A stretch of 49,682 bases of DNA from an uncultured Collinsella sp. (GCA_900544115.1 UQTW01000016.1:1-49682); one strand, 5' to 3'. Positions 39,251 through 49,563 are shown, numbered from the stretch's first letter. Numbers and translations are program-made. The notes: generated by a model from the letters alone, not told the origin.

Positions 39251-40150
39251 TTAGTACTCGCGCGGGCTGTTGACGATCTCGCCGGCGGCGACCTTCTTCA
39301 GGTGCTGGCCGTAGACCGACTTGCCGTAGGCCTTCGCGGCCTCCTCCAGCTCGGCGGTCGTGATCCAGCCGTTCTCCCAGGCGATCTCCTCGGGCACGGA
39401 CACGGGCAGGTCCTGGGAGTGCTCCACGGCGCGGACGAACTCCGCGGCCTCGTGCAGGCTCTCCATGGTGCCGGTGTCCAGCCACGCGTAGCCGCGGCCC
39501 AGGGTGACGACGGAGAGCGTCCCCTCCTCCAGGTACATCTGGTTGAGCGTGGTGATCTCCAGCTCGCCACGGGCGGAGGGCTGCACCCTATGTGCCTTGG
39601 CGGCGACGTCGCCCGGGTAGAAGTACAGGCCGGTGACGGCGTAGGAGCTCTTGGGGCACTCGGGCTTCTCCTCGATGGAGACGGCCCTGCCCTCGCCGTC
39701 GAACTCCACGACGCCGAAGCGCTCGGGGTCGTCCACGTGGTAGCCGAAGACCGTGGCGCGGCCCGACTCGGCGTTCTGGACGGCGCGCGTCAGGTGGCGC
39801 GACAGGCCGTTGCCGTAGAAGATGTTGTCGCCCAAGACCAGGGCGCACGGCTCGCCGGCGATGAAGTCCTCGCCGATGGTGAAGGCCTGGGCCAGGCCGT
39901 CGGGGCTCGGCTGCTCGGCGTAGGACAGGTTCACGCCGTAGCGCGAGCCGTCCCCGAGCAGGCGCTCGAAGTTGGGCAGGTCGGTCGGGGTGGAGATGAC
40001 CAGGATATCCCGGATGCCCGCCAGCATGAGGGTGGACAGCGGGTAGTAGATCATGGGCTTGTCGTAGACCGGCAGCAGCTGCTTCGAGGTCACGAGCGTG
40101 AGCGGGTACAGGCGCGTGCCGGACCCGCCGGCGAGGATGATGCCTTTCAT
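39251..40150 (-). CDS. rmlA: Glucose-1-phosphate thymidylyltransferase
   Basis: Makes dTDP-glucose from dTTP and glucose-1-phosphate, feeding RmlB. 299 residues: LAGGSGTRLYPLT (nucleotide loop, 7-19), KQLLPVYDKPMIYYPLS, LVLGDNIFYG, EEKPECPKSSYAV and GYAWLDTGTMESLHEA. GAGGACGG precedes the ATG at 40150. It is GC-rich like rmlB, though ~1.2 kb of lower-GC cargo separates the two genes. Confidence 0.96.
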   Translation of the reverse strand: MKGIILAGGSGTRLYPLTLVTSKQLLPVYDKPMIYYPLSTLMLAGIRDILVISTPTDLPNFERLLGDGSRYGVNLSYAEQPSPDGLAQAFTIGEDFIAGEPCALVLGDNIFYGNGLSRHLTRAVQNAESGRATVFGYHVDDPERFGVVEFDGEGRAVSIEEKPECPKSSYAVTGLYFYPGDVAAKAHRVQPSARGELEITTLNQMYLEEGTLSVVTLGRGYAWLDTGTMESLHEAAEFVRAVEHSQDLPVSVPEEIAWENGWITTAELEEAAKAYGKSVYGQHLKKVAAGEIVNSPREY

Positions 40151-40255
40151 ATATTCCGTCCTCTACAATCGAAAATAGTTATAAATCGAGTGGTTAGTAA
40201 GAGTTTGATATTCTATTAAGTTAATCCTTCTCAATATTAACGAAAAAAGCAATTG

Positions 40256-41296
40256 ATGAACAACCGCAAGGACACAACCCGTAGAGACGACATAACGAAC
40301 GTAAGGGCCCTTGCAATATTCCTTGTAGTCCTAGGCCACAGCATTATTCTGTATTCAAGTGCGTGGGGATATTATCCAACTGAACAAAAATCAATTCTGT
40401 TGGATAATCTCAAATTCTTAATAAACGGAATCCAGATGCCCTTGTTCTTTTCGTTATCTGGCTTTTGTTTTTTATGGAGCTGGAATCGAGCAAGCGATTT
40501 TATAAGTCAGATCATTAAAAAAGCTCAACGCTTAATTATCCCCTATATCATGATTGGAATATGTTGGCTCTTCCCCATCAGGATGCTCGTTAAGTATCCC
40601 TATTACAATGGCCAAACTATACCGCACATCATCTTTAAATCAATTCTGTTGGGCGAAGACAACGGTCACCTTTGGTTTCTCCCGACTCTTTTTTTCATTA
40701 CAGCAGCCACGTCGTGCATCTTTCAAATACTCGAAAAGAGCCCTCTAACAAGTTTTAAGGTTCCGATAGTTTTCGGCGCTTCAATTTATCTTTACCATTT
40801 TGGAATACCATCAGCGAACAGGTATATCAATTTGGCAGAAGCAAATGCGATATGGTTTGCGCTTGGCCTAACAATCCACTACTTGGAAGCAAACAAATGG
40901 TTCGAGAGTTATAAAAGGCGTAAAAGCCTATCAATAGTCCTAATACTATTATTCCTTGTAAACTTACTAAAACAAGTTGTGCCCCCCATTGCTTCCACCG
41001 CCCTTACTTGCATGGCGGTTGCATCAATTTATTGCGTCATCCCCCAAAAGACAAACCTACTAACCGAAAAGATTAGCAAAAACAGTATGGGAATATATCT
41101 TTTTCATTCTCCACTGGTTTACATTTCTTTTACCTACTGGCCCGACATAGCCCCAATGGCGATGGCAGCAATTAACCTGATTGGATTTGGATCAGTCGCC
41201 TATATGTTGACAAATCTAATTCGAGCCACAAACATGGGTTGGATAATCGGGGAAACGCCAAAGGCATCACACGATAAGAAACAGGGAAAGCAATAG
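40256..41296 (+). CDS. Acyltransferase family 3 membrane protein
   Basis: 346 residues with about ten membrane helices, low GC. It opens DDITNVRALAIFLVVLGHSI, containing the family R-A-x-A-I and the catalytic-type histidine in GHS. MPLFFSLSGFCFLW and LWFLPTLFF are further family 3 landmarks (OafA/WecH type, adding O-acetyl groups to surface sugars). TTG at 40253 adds one codon. Plus-strand orientation, convergent with the pyruvyl-transferase gene (13 nt between stops). Confidence 0.88.
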   Translation: MNNRKDTTRRDDITNVRALAIFLVVLGHSIILYSSAWGYYPTEQKSILLDNLKFLINGIQMPLFFSLSGFCFLWSWNRASDFISQIIKKAQRLIIPYIMIGICWLFPIRMLVKYPYYNGQTIPHIIFKSILLGEDNGHLWFLPTLFFITAATSCIFQILEKSPLTSFKVPIVFGASIYLYHFGIPSANRYINLAEANAIWFALGLTIHYLEANKWFESYKRRKSLSIVLILLFLVNLLKQVVPPIASTALTCMAVASIYCVIPQKTNLLTEKISKNSMGIYLFHSPLVYISFTYWPDIAPMAMAAINLIGFGSVAYMLTNLIRATNMGWIIGETPKASHDKKQGKQ

Positions 41297-41309
41297 CCAA
41301 GGAATACAG

Positions 41310-42341
41310 CTAATTAAACTGTTTCTTCCATTTATCGATGCTCGTCCAGGGAAGATTAATCTCAGTTTTAACGGGATGGTTTACCCAATCAGCTAATTTA
41401 TGGAGATAGCCGTCCTCGCGTTCAAGAACGGGAAGCCCCGTATCCTCACCGATCTGACGGGCTCGATTATCAATTGCAATGATTAGGGAGCGATGACCTC
41501 CATTTAAACAGCGAATGCCCGCATGGAGACGCGTCCCCACATAATCAAACTCCTCGGTTTCAATTACACGATTAAGGTCTTCGATATTGGGGCCAATAAC
41601 ATTAAATTGCGTCAGATCGACTATTTGATCAAGACACCAATCAACATCATGGCTTCCTTGAACCCAGATCGTTACCTTTTCGTATTCCGACGACAGCAAT
41701 TCCAGCATCTTACGGTCACGTTCCGCATCGAAACAATAATCGGTAATTGACGTAACAACATTTTTAGAACGCTTGGAGGAAATCTCGAGTTGCTTAGATG
41801 GGGTTAACGACCACATGGTCGGACATGCGGTATTAAGAACATTCTCTATGCCAATAGAGTTAAGCCTCTTCTTAGTCATTTCATCTCGAACACTATGAAG
41901 ATATTCATCGGATAGCAAGGTTTTATAGAACTTCTTTGTATAGGCGTCGATAGCATCGTCCACCCCAATGTCAGACATGCCCACGCCGAACAAAACAACA
42001 TTTCTATTATTGCCCAACCGCTTGGCAAGCGCCCATTGCTGCTGATCAGCCATATGCGTATACAGAATATTTGTGCCGCACAAGAGCTTTACGTGTTCAG
42101 GATACATTTCAAGCTCTTTGGAATAATAGTGCGTTGCCACATGGGGCAACGCACCGCCAAAGATTTGATCCGCGATACAGCCACAGGCATCCATGATCAC
42201 ATGGTCACCAGAGTTCTCGCTTCCCATAGCCGTATCCAAAAGGAGATAGCGTTCTTGCTTAACACCATCGGATTTTTCATCGTGCCTGCGCGATGTCGCA
42301 GAGGCTTTAAGTAGCTGAGTCCATTGGTTAAAGCGCGCCAT
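41310..42341 (-). CDS. Polysaccharide pyruvyl transferase family protein
   Basis: 343 residues. The N-terminal half contains YLLLDTAMGSENSGDHVIMD, a glycine/asparagine loop of the family, and the C-terminal half DYVGTRLHAGIRCLNGGHRS, the conserved G-T-R-L-H block, then LIIAIDNRARQ. Such enzymes add pyruvate ketals to cell-surface polysaccharide, or act as related glycan transferases. The ATG at 42341 follows GGAGAA; the frame to 42416 overlaps the neighbouring gene. Confidence 0.88.
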   Translation of the reverse strand: MARFNQWTQLLKASATSRRHDEKSDGVKQERYLLLDTAMGSENSGDHVIMDACGCIADQIFGGALPHVATHYYSKELEMYPEHVKLLCGTNILYTHMADQQQWALAKRLGNNRNVVLFGVGMSDIGVDDAIDAYTKKFYKTLLSDEYLHSVRDEMTKKRLNSIGIENVLNTACPTMWSLTPSKQLEISSKRSKNVVTSITDYCFDAERDRKMLELLSSEYEKVTIWVQGSHDVDWCLDQIVDLTQFNVIGPNIEDLNRVIETEEFDYVGTRLHAGIRCLNGGHRSLIIAIDNRARQIGEDTGLPVLEREDGYLHKLADWVNHPVKTEINLPWTSIDKWKKQFN

Positions 42342-42409
42342 TAGTTTCTCCGAAATAAACGTTTGAGTAGAGCAACGTGACCGCCATCGACACCCGTCGA
42401 TGCAGAAGG

Positions 42410-43906
42410 CTAACACGGTTCACAATATTCATCAGATAGGTTAAAAACGGCAGACACGCTGCATGCGCCACTTTCAACCGAACGAACAACAGGATGAGCG
42501 TTGCGAGAAGGCGAAAGACAGACAAGTTGGCTTAGCTCGGCGACACAAAGCGGATTTTTGCCGTCTTCCGCAAAAGAGTATATATGAATGCGAAGATAGG
42601 CCTCTTCATCATCATTTAAAAACAGCGGAACATGCCCCGCAAAATGGCCGTCCCTAGATTCAAGACTAATCCAGCGAATATCAGACTGATCAAGGGCGCG
42701 CCAAACAGCTGCGCGAACATCCACGGGCACCAAAGACGACTCGAAACGCACAGTCAAATCAACAGAAGAAGCTTGGATGAGCGTTTGAGACATGGCAGAC
42801 GATAGCAATCGAGCATCAGCAAGACGATCGCTGAGCAAGAAGACCTTACTTTGTTCTTCAGTTTTTAGAACATTCCCGAAGGCGGACTTCCCGCTAGCCA
42901 AGGATGGCTCTTCATTCAAATAACGCGTAATGGCCTCGAAGAACATTTCATTTTCACGCTCAATCGACGTACAGCTAAATCGATTAGGCGAATCGCATTT
43001 TGAGCCTGAAAGAACCTCAAGAATAGAAGAAGCAATGCCACAAGCAGAGGGCTCAGCGAGGTGGATGGTGCCCTCCGGAAAGTCGAGTAGGTTATTCTCA
43101 CGGTTTATTTCAATTACCGAGAGCTTCGATGCAAGCATTTCGAAAGGCAGGCGAGAGGGATTGGTCACGCTCAACGATACGCCGGCAACACACTTGGCAT
43201 AAAGCGAGGCGCATTCATCAGCAGTCAAGATGCCGAGGCTGCGTACACGTGAATCATGAATGGGAGACATTGTGTCTTCACCGTATAAATATACGACAAC
43301 TGCATCGTCGAGCTTGAGAAGCAATTTAATTGCATCAAGCAACATGCCAGACAAACGTCGATCCTTATTGGATTGATAAATAGCACAGACGGCATACTCT
43401 CTGCTTAGATTTTGTTCCTGCGCAGTATATATATCGCTAACGCCAAAATCACAATATGGGACTTCATGCGAATAATAGGGTTCAACTTTTTTAGAAAGCC
43501 ATCTGCCTATCGTTATGGGGTTTAGTTCATAACGATAACTTGCTTCGGCATTTAGATACATCTCCCCCATCGGATAGAACCAAGGTTCAAAATCCTGAAT
43601 GAAGTAGAACTTATGGGCGCATTTCTGCATAGATGCAAAGTGTGCCGTATTCCAAGCGGTGGCGATTACTGCAAAAAAATCCTCGGGCACACTCGGAGCC
43701 ACAAGAACCTCTTTAGGCGAATAACCAAACCAATCCTTTATTTCGGTCTGAACTCTATGAGCGCTTTTGTATGCTTCACAGCCCGGCATAATGTAAAAGT
43801 AGTTCTCATATCCGCGTGAATCTAGAAAGGAAGCCTTGCTGCAGATGGTTCGAAAGCCGCCAGAACCCTTTGCCGGCGGAGATATTATCCAGGCAATTTG
43901 TTTCAT
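42410..43906 (-). CDS. WsaF-type glycosyltransferase with C-terminal extension
   Basis: 498 residues. Residues 1-~350 follow the WsaF rhamnosyltransferase plan: IAWIISPPAKGSGGFRTICS, the aromatic HKFYFIQDFEPWFYPMG, YCDFGVSD and a GT4-like VTNPSRLPFEMLASKLSVIE donor site. Residues ~375-498 form a beta-rich extra domain (VDLTVRFESSLVPVDVRAAV, ISLESRDGHFAGHVPLFLND). This suggests transfer of a deoxysugar such as rhamnose, consistent with rmlA/rmlB, but the linkage is unknown. Confidence 0.85.
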   Translation of the reverse strand: MKQIAWIISPPAKGSGGFRTICSKASFLDSRGYENYFYIMPGCEAYKSAHRVQTEIKDWFGYSPKEVLVAPSVPEDFFAVIATAWNTAHFASMQKCAHKFYFIQDFEPWFYPMGEMYLNAEASYRYELNPITIGRWLSKKVEPYYSHEVPYCDFGVSDIYTAQEQNLSREYAVCAIYQSNKDRRLSGMLLDAIKLLLKLDDAVVVYLYGEDTMSPIHDSRVRSLGILTADECASLYAKCVAGVSLSVTNPSRLPFEMLASKLSVIEINRENNLLDFPEGTIHLAEPSACGIASSILEVLSGSKCDSPNRFSCTSIERENEMFFEAITRYLNEEPSLASGKSAFGNVLKTEEQSKVFLLSDRLADARLLSSAMSQTLIQASSVDLTVRFESSLVPVDVRAAVWRALDQSDIRWISLESRDGHFAGHVPLFLNDDEEAYLRIHIYSFAEDGKNPLCVAELSQLVCLSPSRNAHPVVRSVESGACSVSAVFNLSDEYCEPC

Positions 43907-43915
43907 TTAAAGCAC

Positions 43916-46297
43916 TCAAATCGCTTCGTAGTCAAAAGGATCGAACTTATATAACGCTGCGCGCTTGGGATCTCGAGAAAAGTTAACGGAGAACCATGGA
44001 TCCCCCTCAGAGAATCGCTCGGACCAGTTATGCAGCAATCGTGCCTTATCCTCAAAATGCTTATGAGAACGAGATTTACTATCAAGGGATTTGTCAACAC
44101 ATGCCAAATGGTAGAGACATGCCTCTGGTGTATAGATTACTTTTAACCCAGCTTGAGAAGACTTGAAGCAAATATCAACATCCGAATAGTCAAGAAGATA
44201 CGACTCGTCAAAACCACCCAGACGATTAAAATGTTCGCGTGAAATAGCTAAACAGACACCACTCACCGCCGACACATCCCTCACGGTCAATGGCATATAG
44301 ATATAGCCAGGAGATGAGCGATGAATGCCTTGCGATAGGTTGACGATTGATTCTCCAACATAAGACAGGCCTGCCTGCTGCACAATGCCGTCAAGATCGC
44401 ACGTCATTGTTCCAACAACGCCAACATCCTCTCGTTGGGAAAAACCAACGAGAGTCTTTAGCCACAAGGAGTCTAGTGCCTGAATATCGTCATGAACAAA
44501 GACGAGTTGCTCACCATGCGCGGCGAGAGCACCGGCATTTCTCCATGCAGATATATTAAACGGGCCATCAAGCGCGTGAACGATATAGCGACAACGAAGT
44601 CCAGAGATCGATTGCTGAACAGCAGCTTCCGCAACCCGCGAGCACACGAAAACAACTTCAAGATCATCAAAATCGGTGTCATTGATTGAAGATACAAGAG
44701 TCGAAAGAACCGAAGAATTGCCGCGGGTGGTAACGATTAATGAACAGGACTCAGATGAAGAAACATCATAAATAGGGCTATATCTAAAAGCACGATTATG
44801 AGAGTTGACCACAGTCGCCTTAATACCGCATCTATCAAGGTGCTCCTGAACCGCTTTAATTCCAGCAAGGGTTGCATAGGGCTTACTATCGGAATTACCC
44901 GCAGTCGAATTCTCGCTTATTCTCCAGTGATACAAGATTTTAGGAACGTGATGGATCGTCCCACCAAGTTCGGCAATCTTCAGCACCATGGCATGGTCTT
45001 GGGCGCCATCCAACTCGTTGCTGGAAAGGTCAATCCTGTCTAAACATGCCCTTTTAACAGTAAGAAGGTGGCATATATAATTGTTGTCACGAGCCATATC
45101 AAGACTAAAATCCGGCTTAAAAGTAGGATGAGCCAAGGACCCGTCAGGCAATAGCTTATCTTCATCACAATAAAGAAGATTGATTTCAGCATTTTGATTT
45201 AAAGCACAGGCGTACTCAAACAAGATATTCGGTTCGAGAACATCATCATGATCGAAAAAGCAGAGGTAGTCTCCCTTGGCCATCTTGATTCCGACATTGG
45301 TGTTCTCAGTGATACCTAGATTGCCCTCAAGATTGGTCACTTTAATTCTAGAGTCTGCAGTCACATACTCGGAGACCAAGTCGCTAAGGCCCTCGTAATC
45401 TGGCGTAGAGTTAACCAGGATGAGTTCCCAATTCGAATACGTCTGAGCAATGACAGAATCAGCCATATCCCTGAAGAAATTCAAGGGGGTCTTATATAGC
45501 GGAACGATAATTGAAAACAAGGGCTGGTATGCAAGTTTTATTTGTGCTTGTGCCCGCGAATCGGATCCAGTCAATCTGCGCCCAGAAAACCAGGACAAAT
45601 AACGGGGTTGATCGAATGCGCACGCATGATTCCGATCAGCCTCATCCAAAAGCTCCTTAAGCATATCTTTCTTTAGATTGATAAACGTATCTAGATGACC
45701 AGAAGCCCTATGCATGCAAATGCACAGGTTATCCCCGACCTCAGGAATATGAAGAGAGAAATTTATTAAACCAGGATTCGCATCGGCTATTAAGTTATTA
45801 GATAACAAAGATTCACCAACAACGCAGGCTTCTTCATTAAAAGCAACAATACGATCACCCTCAAGGCAATCAGTACCCGAAAGAACACCTCTAACGATTA
45901 CGCCATCAACGCAGGGAATAAAGTCCTCAATTTGGATAGAAGCGAGCGCATGCACGCCAGAACGGTCAATATTGCGAAATTGTCCACAATGCTCCGCGTA
46001 CAGCAAGCCGTTAACTTTCGACTCAATCGAAAACTTGCCAGGATTGATACGGCGCTGGTAAATTCCATTATCTCCGCTAAAGAAAGACAGCGATTGGTCG
46101 ACACCAAAATCGGCAAGAATAACAACAAATTCAGTCTCTGAAAAAGGGATGATTCTTGCGGGCAGAATTTGCCCATTGGGTGATTGCGATTCAACAGCAT
46201 CAGGAAAAACGGATGCGGCTTCATACAGTAGATATAGCTTGCCGTCGCCACGGCAATTTAGCTTATTGTTAAATTCGGTATTAAAAACTATGCCCAT
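43916..46297 (-). CDS. Large glycosyltransferase with two GT2 domains
   Basis: 793 residues. The N-terminal ~220 residues are beta-rich and not a glycosyltransferase. GT2 domain one starts FSIIVPLYKTPLNFFRDMAD, with CFFDHDDVLEPN as the D-x-D motif region and YHWRISENSTA. GT2 domain two begins SLIVTTRGNSSVLSTLVSSI, with VFVHDDIQALD and LLDYSDVDICFKSSQAGLKV. The two domains may add alternating sugars. The ATG at 46297 follows the previous stop by 1 nt; a TTG at 46318 would overlap more. Cytoplasmic, membrane-associated glycan assembly. Confidence 0.88.
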   Translation of the reverse strand: MGIVFNTEFNNKLNCRGDGKLYLLYEAASVFPDAVESQSPNGQILPARIIPFSETEFVVILADFGVDQSLSFFSGDNGIYQRRINPGKFSIESKVNGLLYAEHCGQFRNIDRSGVHALASIQIEDFIPCVDGVIVRGVLSGTDCLEGDRIVAFNEEACVVGESLLSNNLIADANPGLINFSLHIPEVGDNLCICMHRASGHLDTFINLKKDMLKELLDEADRNHACAFDQPRYLSWFSGRRLTGSDSRAQAQIKLAYQPLFSIIVPLYKTPLNFFRDMADSVIAQTYSNWELILVNSTPDYEGLSDLVSEYVTADSRIKVTNLEGNLGITENTNVGIKMAKGDYLCFFDHDDVLEPNILFEYACALNQNAEINLLYCDEDKLLPDGSLAHPTFKPDFSLDMARDNNYICHLLTVKRACLDRIDLSSNELDGAQDHAMVLKIAELGGTIHHVPKILYHWRISENSTAGNSDSKPYATLAGIKAVQEHLDRCGIKATVVNSHNRAFRYSPIYDVSSSESCSLIVTTRGNSSVLSTLVSSINDTDFDDLEVVFVCSRVAEAAVQQSISGLRCRYIVHALDGPFNISAWRNAGALAAHGEQLVFVHDDIQALDSLWLKTLVGFSQREDVGVVGTMTCDLDGIVQQAGLSYVGESIVNLSQGIHRSSPGYIYMPLTVRDVSAVSGVCLAISREHFNRLGGFDESYLLDYSDVDICFKSSQAGLKVIYTPEACLYHLACVDKSLDSKSRSHKHFEDKARLLHNWSERFSEGDPWFSVNFSRDPKRAALYKFDPFDYEAI

Positions 46298-46298
46298 A

Positions 46299-48299
46299 TC
46301 AGCAACACTTTCCAACAACTAAAACAAACTCGCAAATCGTAGCCAAAGTAAACGGGAATACGAGGCATATCAATATGAATCGTTTGCTGTCCCCAAAGAC
46401 CAAGCGACTTTGGTTAAGGATAAACGATAGGCACGGAACCAGAAGTGGCAAAAGGTAACGACTCTGGCAACCATTAACTGTTCCCAATCCAACGGGAGTA
46501 AAAGACACATAAAGTGCAGTTGCCACCAAAATCACCGTAAACAAAAACACAAATGAGGCCCAAAGAAATTGTGCGAGACCAATATGATTAACGCTAATCG
46601 AATCGGCCGAAAAAAGCCCAAACAACAATAGGCAAACAGCTGGAAGCACCTGAACCAACCCACGGATTGCATTTACAGAAATCTGAGCAGCAAGCGATCC
46701 AAGGTATGCAAAGTTCAATGCATATCCAGAAGAGGTTATCGGATTTAAATAATAAGTTGAAAAATAATTGGCGAGTATTTCCGCGTAGCGCAATGGATCG
46801 GCGAGAATGAAAGCGATTTGCTGACCAGAGTTAACATCGGAGCCGCCTCGCATATCGCCAACGTTAGATCCGCTGGCCGTTGAAAACAAGAACGGAAGCG
46901 CAAATGAGGCAAAAGCAATCAAGCCCAAAACAAACACGGCGGCATAGTAATGAACTCGTTGCTTCGAGCCCGCAAAACGATTACGCGGAACCATAAAGAA
47001 AAGACCGATTATCGGAAAATACACAGCTTTGACTGCGAGTCCTAAAAAGGTAAATAAAAATGCGAGTGCTATATTGCGAACTGTAAATTCATTTAAATCA
47101 CCCCATGCATACCTCAAAAAATAAGCAAAACCGAGAATAATAAACGAAATGAGCCATGCATCATATGAGAAACATGACGCAAGAAAGATCGAAGTTGGCA
47201 GCATTCCCACAAAAGCAAATAGTCCCTTTTTTGAGGGCGTAACCTTAATTGCAATGGCAATTGCAAGACAGTAACTAAATAAATTGCAAATCCGAGCGAA
47301 TTGAATCATAGAAGAAAAATCGAAATGCAGAAGGCGAGCGAGCCAAAGGCCAATTGCCGATGGAATATACCCAATGCTGCTAAGCGTATAAACGAATTCT
47401 TCATGCTTGTTAACTTGCACATGACCAGAAGCGATATCAGATCTATAGGAGCCATTCAACTGCCTAGCATGCTCAAGAATTTCCGCTCGATCAAAATGGG
47501 AAAGAGAAGGCTCTTCATAGCCCTGTGCACGACGGACCGCTTCGTCAGTAAAGTTGATATCCGTATCAGTTTTTTGAGTTTCAAATAAATAAGATGTCGA
47601 AAGGGCATTGGAATAGTGAATTTGATCATCCCATGAAATGCCCGTCGTTATCGGAGTGCTCACCACAAGGAAAACACCAATTGAGAATGCAGCGATAAAG
47701 AAAGCAACGGGAAGGACAGAGCTTCTCTTTCGAATGCCCGAGCAAGCCGTGAAAACCGAAGTTATGATTGCCAGCAGGAAATAAACAACAGCATTAATGA
47801 ACCCATTCACGAATGCAATCGTTGAGCAGCCAAAAACAATAAAGAATGCGATAATCAGCAGGGAAACGTAGTCGGTAGCCTTGACCCTCGCCGAAACAGA
47901 ATGGAACAACGCTTTCAGAGAAAAGCCGCTTTGGAATAAATAGAGTATTGCGCAATAGAAAATCAGAAAAAAGAATATGAGCCGCTTTTTATTCCAGTCA
48001 GCAATATTCGAGAAATGAGAAGCCGGCGAGCCAAGAACGGTGCAGCCCTCCCAGATGACCGCCACAGCAAATGCCGCAAGCAACAAGACTAATAATTGAG
48101 CGCAGCGACCAGAACAGTTGCCACGCTTTTTTTCATCATCTGAGGAAAGGAAGATACAATATGATTGCCAAATGGCAACATCTACAACGACGCAATAGAG
48201 CGCTAAAACGAACAGCTGTGAGACAGAGTGGTTCACATAAAAGTGCTTCATGCACAGAAGCTCGACAATAAAGAGAAGAGCAACGAAGACGGCTTTCAT
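46299..48299 (-). CDS. DUF2142-family polytopic membrane protein
   Basis: 666 residues and about 13 membrane helices, low GC. A central loop has STPITTGISWDDQIHYSNAL and LSSIGYIPSAIGLWLARLLH, then GMLPTSIFLASCFSYDAWLI, the signature region of DUF2142 proteins common in polysaccharide loci (related in layout to GT-C enzymes). I use the ATG at 48299; a TTG at 48332 is possible and neither has a clear ribosome-binding site. It may be a polymerase-like or sugar-transferring integral enzyme. Between 48300 and 48501 I see no supported gene. Confidence 0.85.
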   Translation of the reverse strand: MKAVFVALLFIVELLCMKHFYVNHSVSQLFVLALYCVVVDVAIWQSYCIFLSSDDEKKRGNCSGRCAQLLVLLLAAFAVAVIWEGCTVLGSPASHFSNIADWNKKRLIFFFLIFYCAILYLFQSGFSLKALFHSVSARVKATDYVSLLIIAFFIVFGCSTIAFVNGFINAVVYFLLAIITSVFTACSGIRKRSSVLPVAFFIAAFSIGVFLVVSTPITTGISWDDQIHYSNALSTSYLFETQKTDTDINFTDEAVRRAQGYEEPSLSHFDRAEILEHARQLNGSYRSDIASGHVQVNKHEEFVYTLSSIGYIPSAIGLWLARLLHFDFSSMIQFARICNLFSYCLAIAIAIKVTPSKKGLFAFVGMLPTSIFLASCFSYDAWLISFIILGFAYFLRYAWGDLNEFTVRNIALAFLFTFLGLAVKAVYFPIIGLFFMVPRNRFAGSKQRVHYYAAVFVLGLIAFASFALPFLFSTASGSNVGDMRGGSDVNSGQQIAFILADPLRYAEILANYFSTYYLNPITSSGYALNFAYLGSLAAQISVNAIRGLVQVLPAVCLLLFGLFSADSISVNHIGLAQFLWASFVFLFTVILVATALYVSFTPVGLGTVNGCQSRYLLPLLVPCLSFILNQSRLVFGDSKRFILICLVFPFTLATICEFVLVVGKCC

Positions 48300-48501
48300 T
48301 ATTTGCTTTTGGTTTACGCATCGAGACAACACGGGGCTAATTCACCTTTATCCAAATCAAGCTGCAAGGGCCCTCGAAGAATCGTTCCCAGCCATCTGGA
48401 TGACAAGTATGGGCACCAAGCACTGTTCACAACTGTTGAAAGAAATATAAGTAGAGACATTCCCATCCAGATGATTTATACGCCAAAGCGAAACGCATAG
48501 C

Positions 48502-48846
48502 CTACTTTTCCTTCTCCCTACTTAACGCAACAGCTTGAACAAGCGAGTTCAAACGCTCTTCCTGTCGAGAGAGGCGAAGAGAATTGCAGAAATCACGGAC
48601 CACAAGAACGGCAATAACGTAAAGGAACACGAAGTTAGAAGCCGACATGAAACCAAATAGACTTGAAAGCCACATTGCAACTTGTGGAAAAACGCCCAAA
48701 ATTACAAAACTGACGCTGAATAGCAGCCAAAACAGAGAATCCAAAACTTGCATTTGGGATTTTTTTAATTTGCGCAATACGAACACGAATACCAAAACAG
48801 CGCAAACGAGAAGCAAAATACGAAGAGAGACCGGCAAATGGATCAC
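48502..48846 (-). CDS. DUF2304-family small membrane protein
   Basis: 114 residues with three hydrophobic helices (LRILLLVCAVLVFVFVLRKL; FWLLFSVSFVILGVFP; ASNFVFLYVIAVLVVRDFCN) and a terminal coiled helix (RLSRQEERLNSLVQAVALSR). DUF2304 genes regularly follow Dpm1-like GT2 genes, as here with a 4-nt overlap. It may assist lipid-sugar handling. Confidence 0.9.
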   Translation of the reverse strand: MIHLPVSLRILLLVCAVLVFVFVLRKLKKSQMQVLDSLFWLLFSVSFVILGVFPQVAMWLSSLFGFMSASNFVFLYVIAVLVVRDFCNSLRLSRQEERLNSLVQAVALSREKEK

Positions 48847-49529
48847 CTAAACCACTGAACGACAAGGAGCGTAACGAAAACACGAACCATATACTGCATA
48901 GACCTAACAGGGTTAAGATAGCTCTCGCCACCTTGACGCTCGCGCATCTTAACCTGTACCTCTGAAATAGAATACCCTTGCTTCAAAAAGAGAGCGAGAG
49001 ATTCTGGTTCCGGATTTAAGGTATTGTCGTAATAGTATTTCGTAAGAATATCCCGCCCAAATAGCCTAAATCCAGACGTGGGGTCACTGATCCTCTTGCC
49101 TGTCAGAATCTTTATTAGCACCGTAATCATACGCGAGCCGATCATGCGAAGCGTCTTGTCTTTGCGCACGCTTACAAACCTAGAGCCAATGACAATATCT
49201 GATCCATCAGATTGAGCCCTATCAACAAGGACCTTTATATATTCCGGACAATGCTGGCCGTCAGCATCAAACTGAACCATATAGTCATATCCATGATCAA
49301 CCGCATAACGCGCAGCCGTCTGAAACCCAACGGTCAAACCACAGTTAATGGGCATATCAATGATGTCACAACCAAGATCCTTGCAGATAGCTAGCGTTCG
49401 ATCTCGAGACCCATCATTGATAACAACAAAATCAAACTCAGGTGCAATTTGCCTGAGCTCGCATATCGTCTTTTCTATGCATTCCTCCTCATTATAAGCA
49501 GGAATAGCGATAAGAGTTTTGGGTGTCAT
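48843..49529 (-). CDS. Dpm1-like GT2 glycosyltransferase
   Basis: 228 residues: IAIPAYNEEECIEKTICEL, FVVINDGSRDRTLAICKDLG, MVQFDADGQHCPEYIKVLVD (D-A-D-G-Q-H, the family D-x-D), VIGSRFVS, RISDPTSGFRLFGR and EPESLALFLKQGY. It resembles polyprenyl-phosphate sugar transferases that load a lipid carrier. The ATG at 49529 has no strong ribosome-binding site; a GTG at 49535 is in frame. First gene of the leftward polysaccharide unit. Confidence 0.92.
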   Translation of the reverse strand: MTPKTLIAIPAYNEEECIEKTICELRQIAPEFDFVVINDGSRDRTLAICKDLGCDIIDMPINCGLTVGFQTAARYAVDHGYDYMVQFDADGQHCPEYIKVLVDRAQSDGSDIVIGSRFVSVRKDKTLRMIGSRMITVLIKILTGKRISDPTSGFRLFGRDILTKYYYDNTLNPEPESLALFLKQGYSISEVQVKMRERQGGESYLNPVRSMQYMVRVFVTLLVVQWFR

Positions 49530-49563
49530 ATACACATAAACCGATCTCTAGTTTTTCTCATTA

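Noticed and set aside
48300..48501. Plus-strand coding end (DIPIQMIYTPKRNA) between the DUF2142 and DUF2304 genes
   Set aside because: It lacks a start and family match, overlaps the DUF2142 gene upstream and could be chance.
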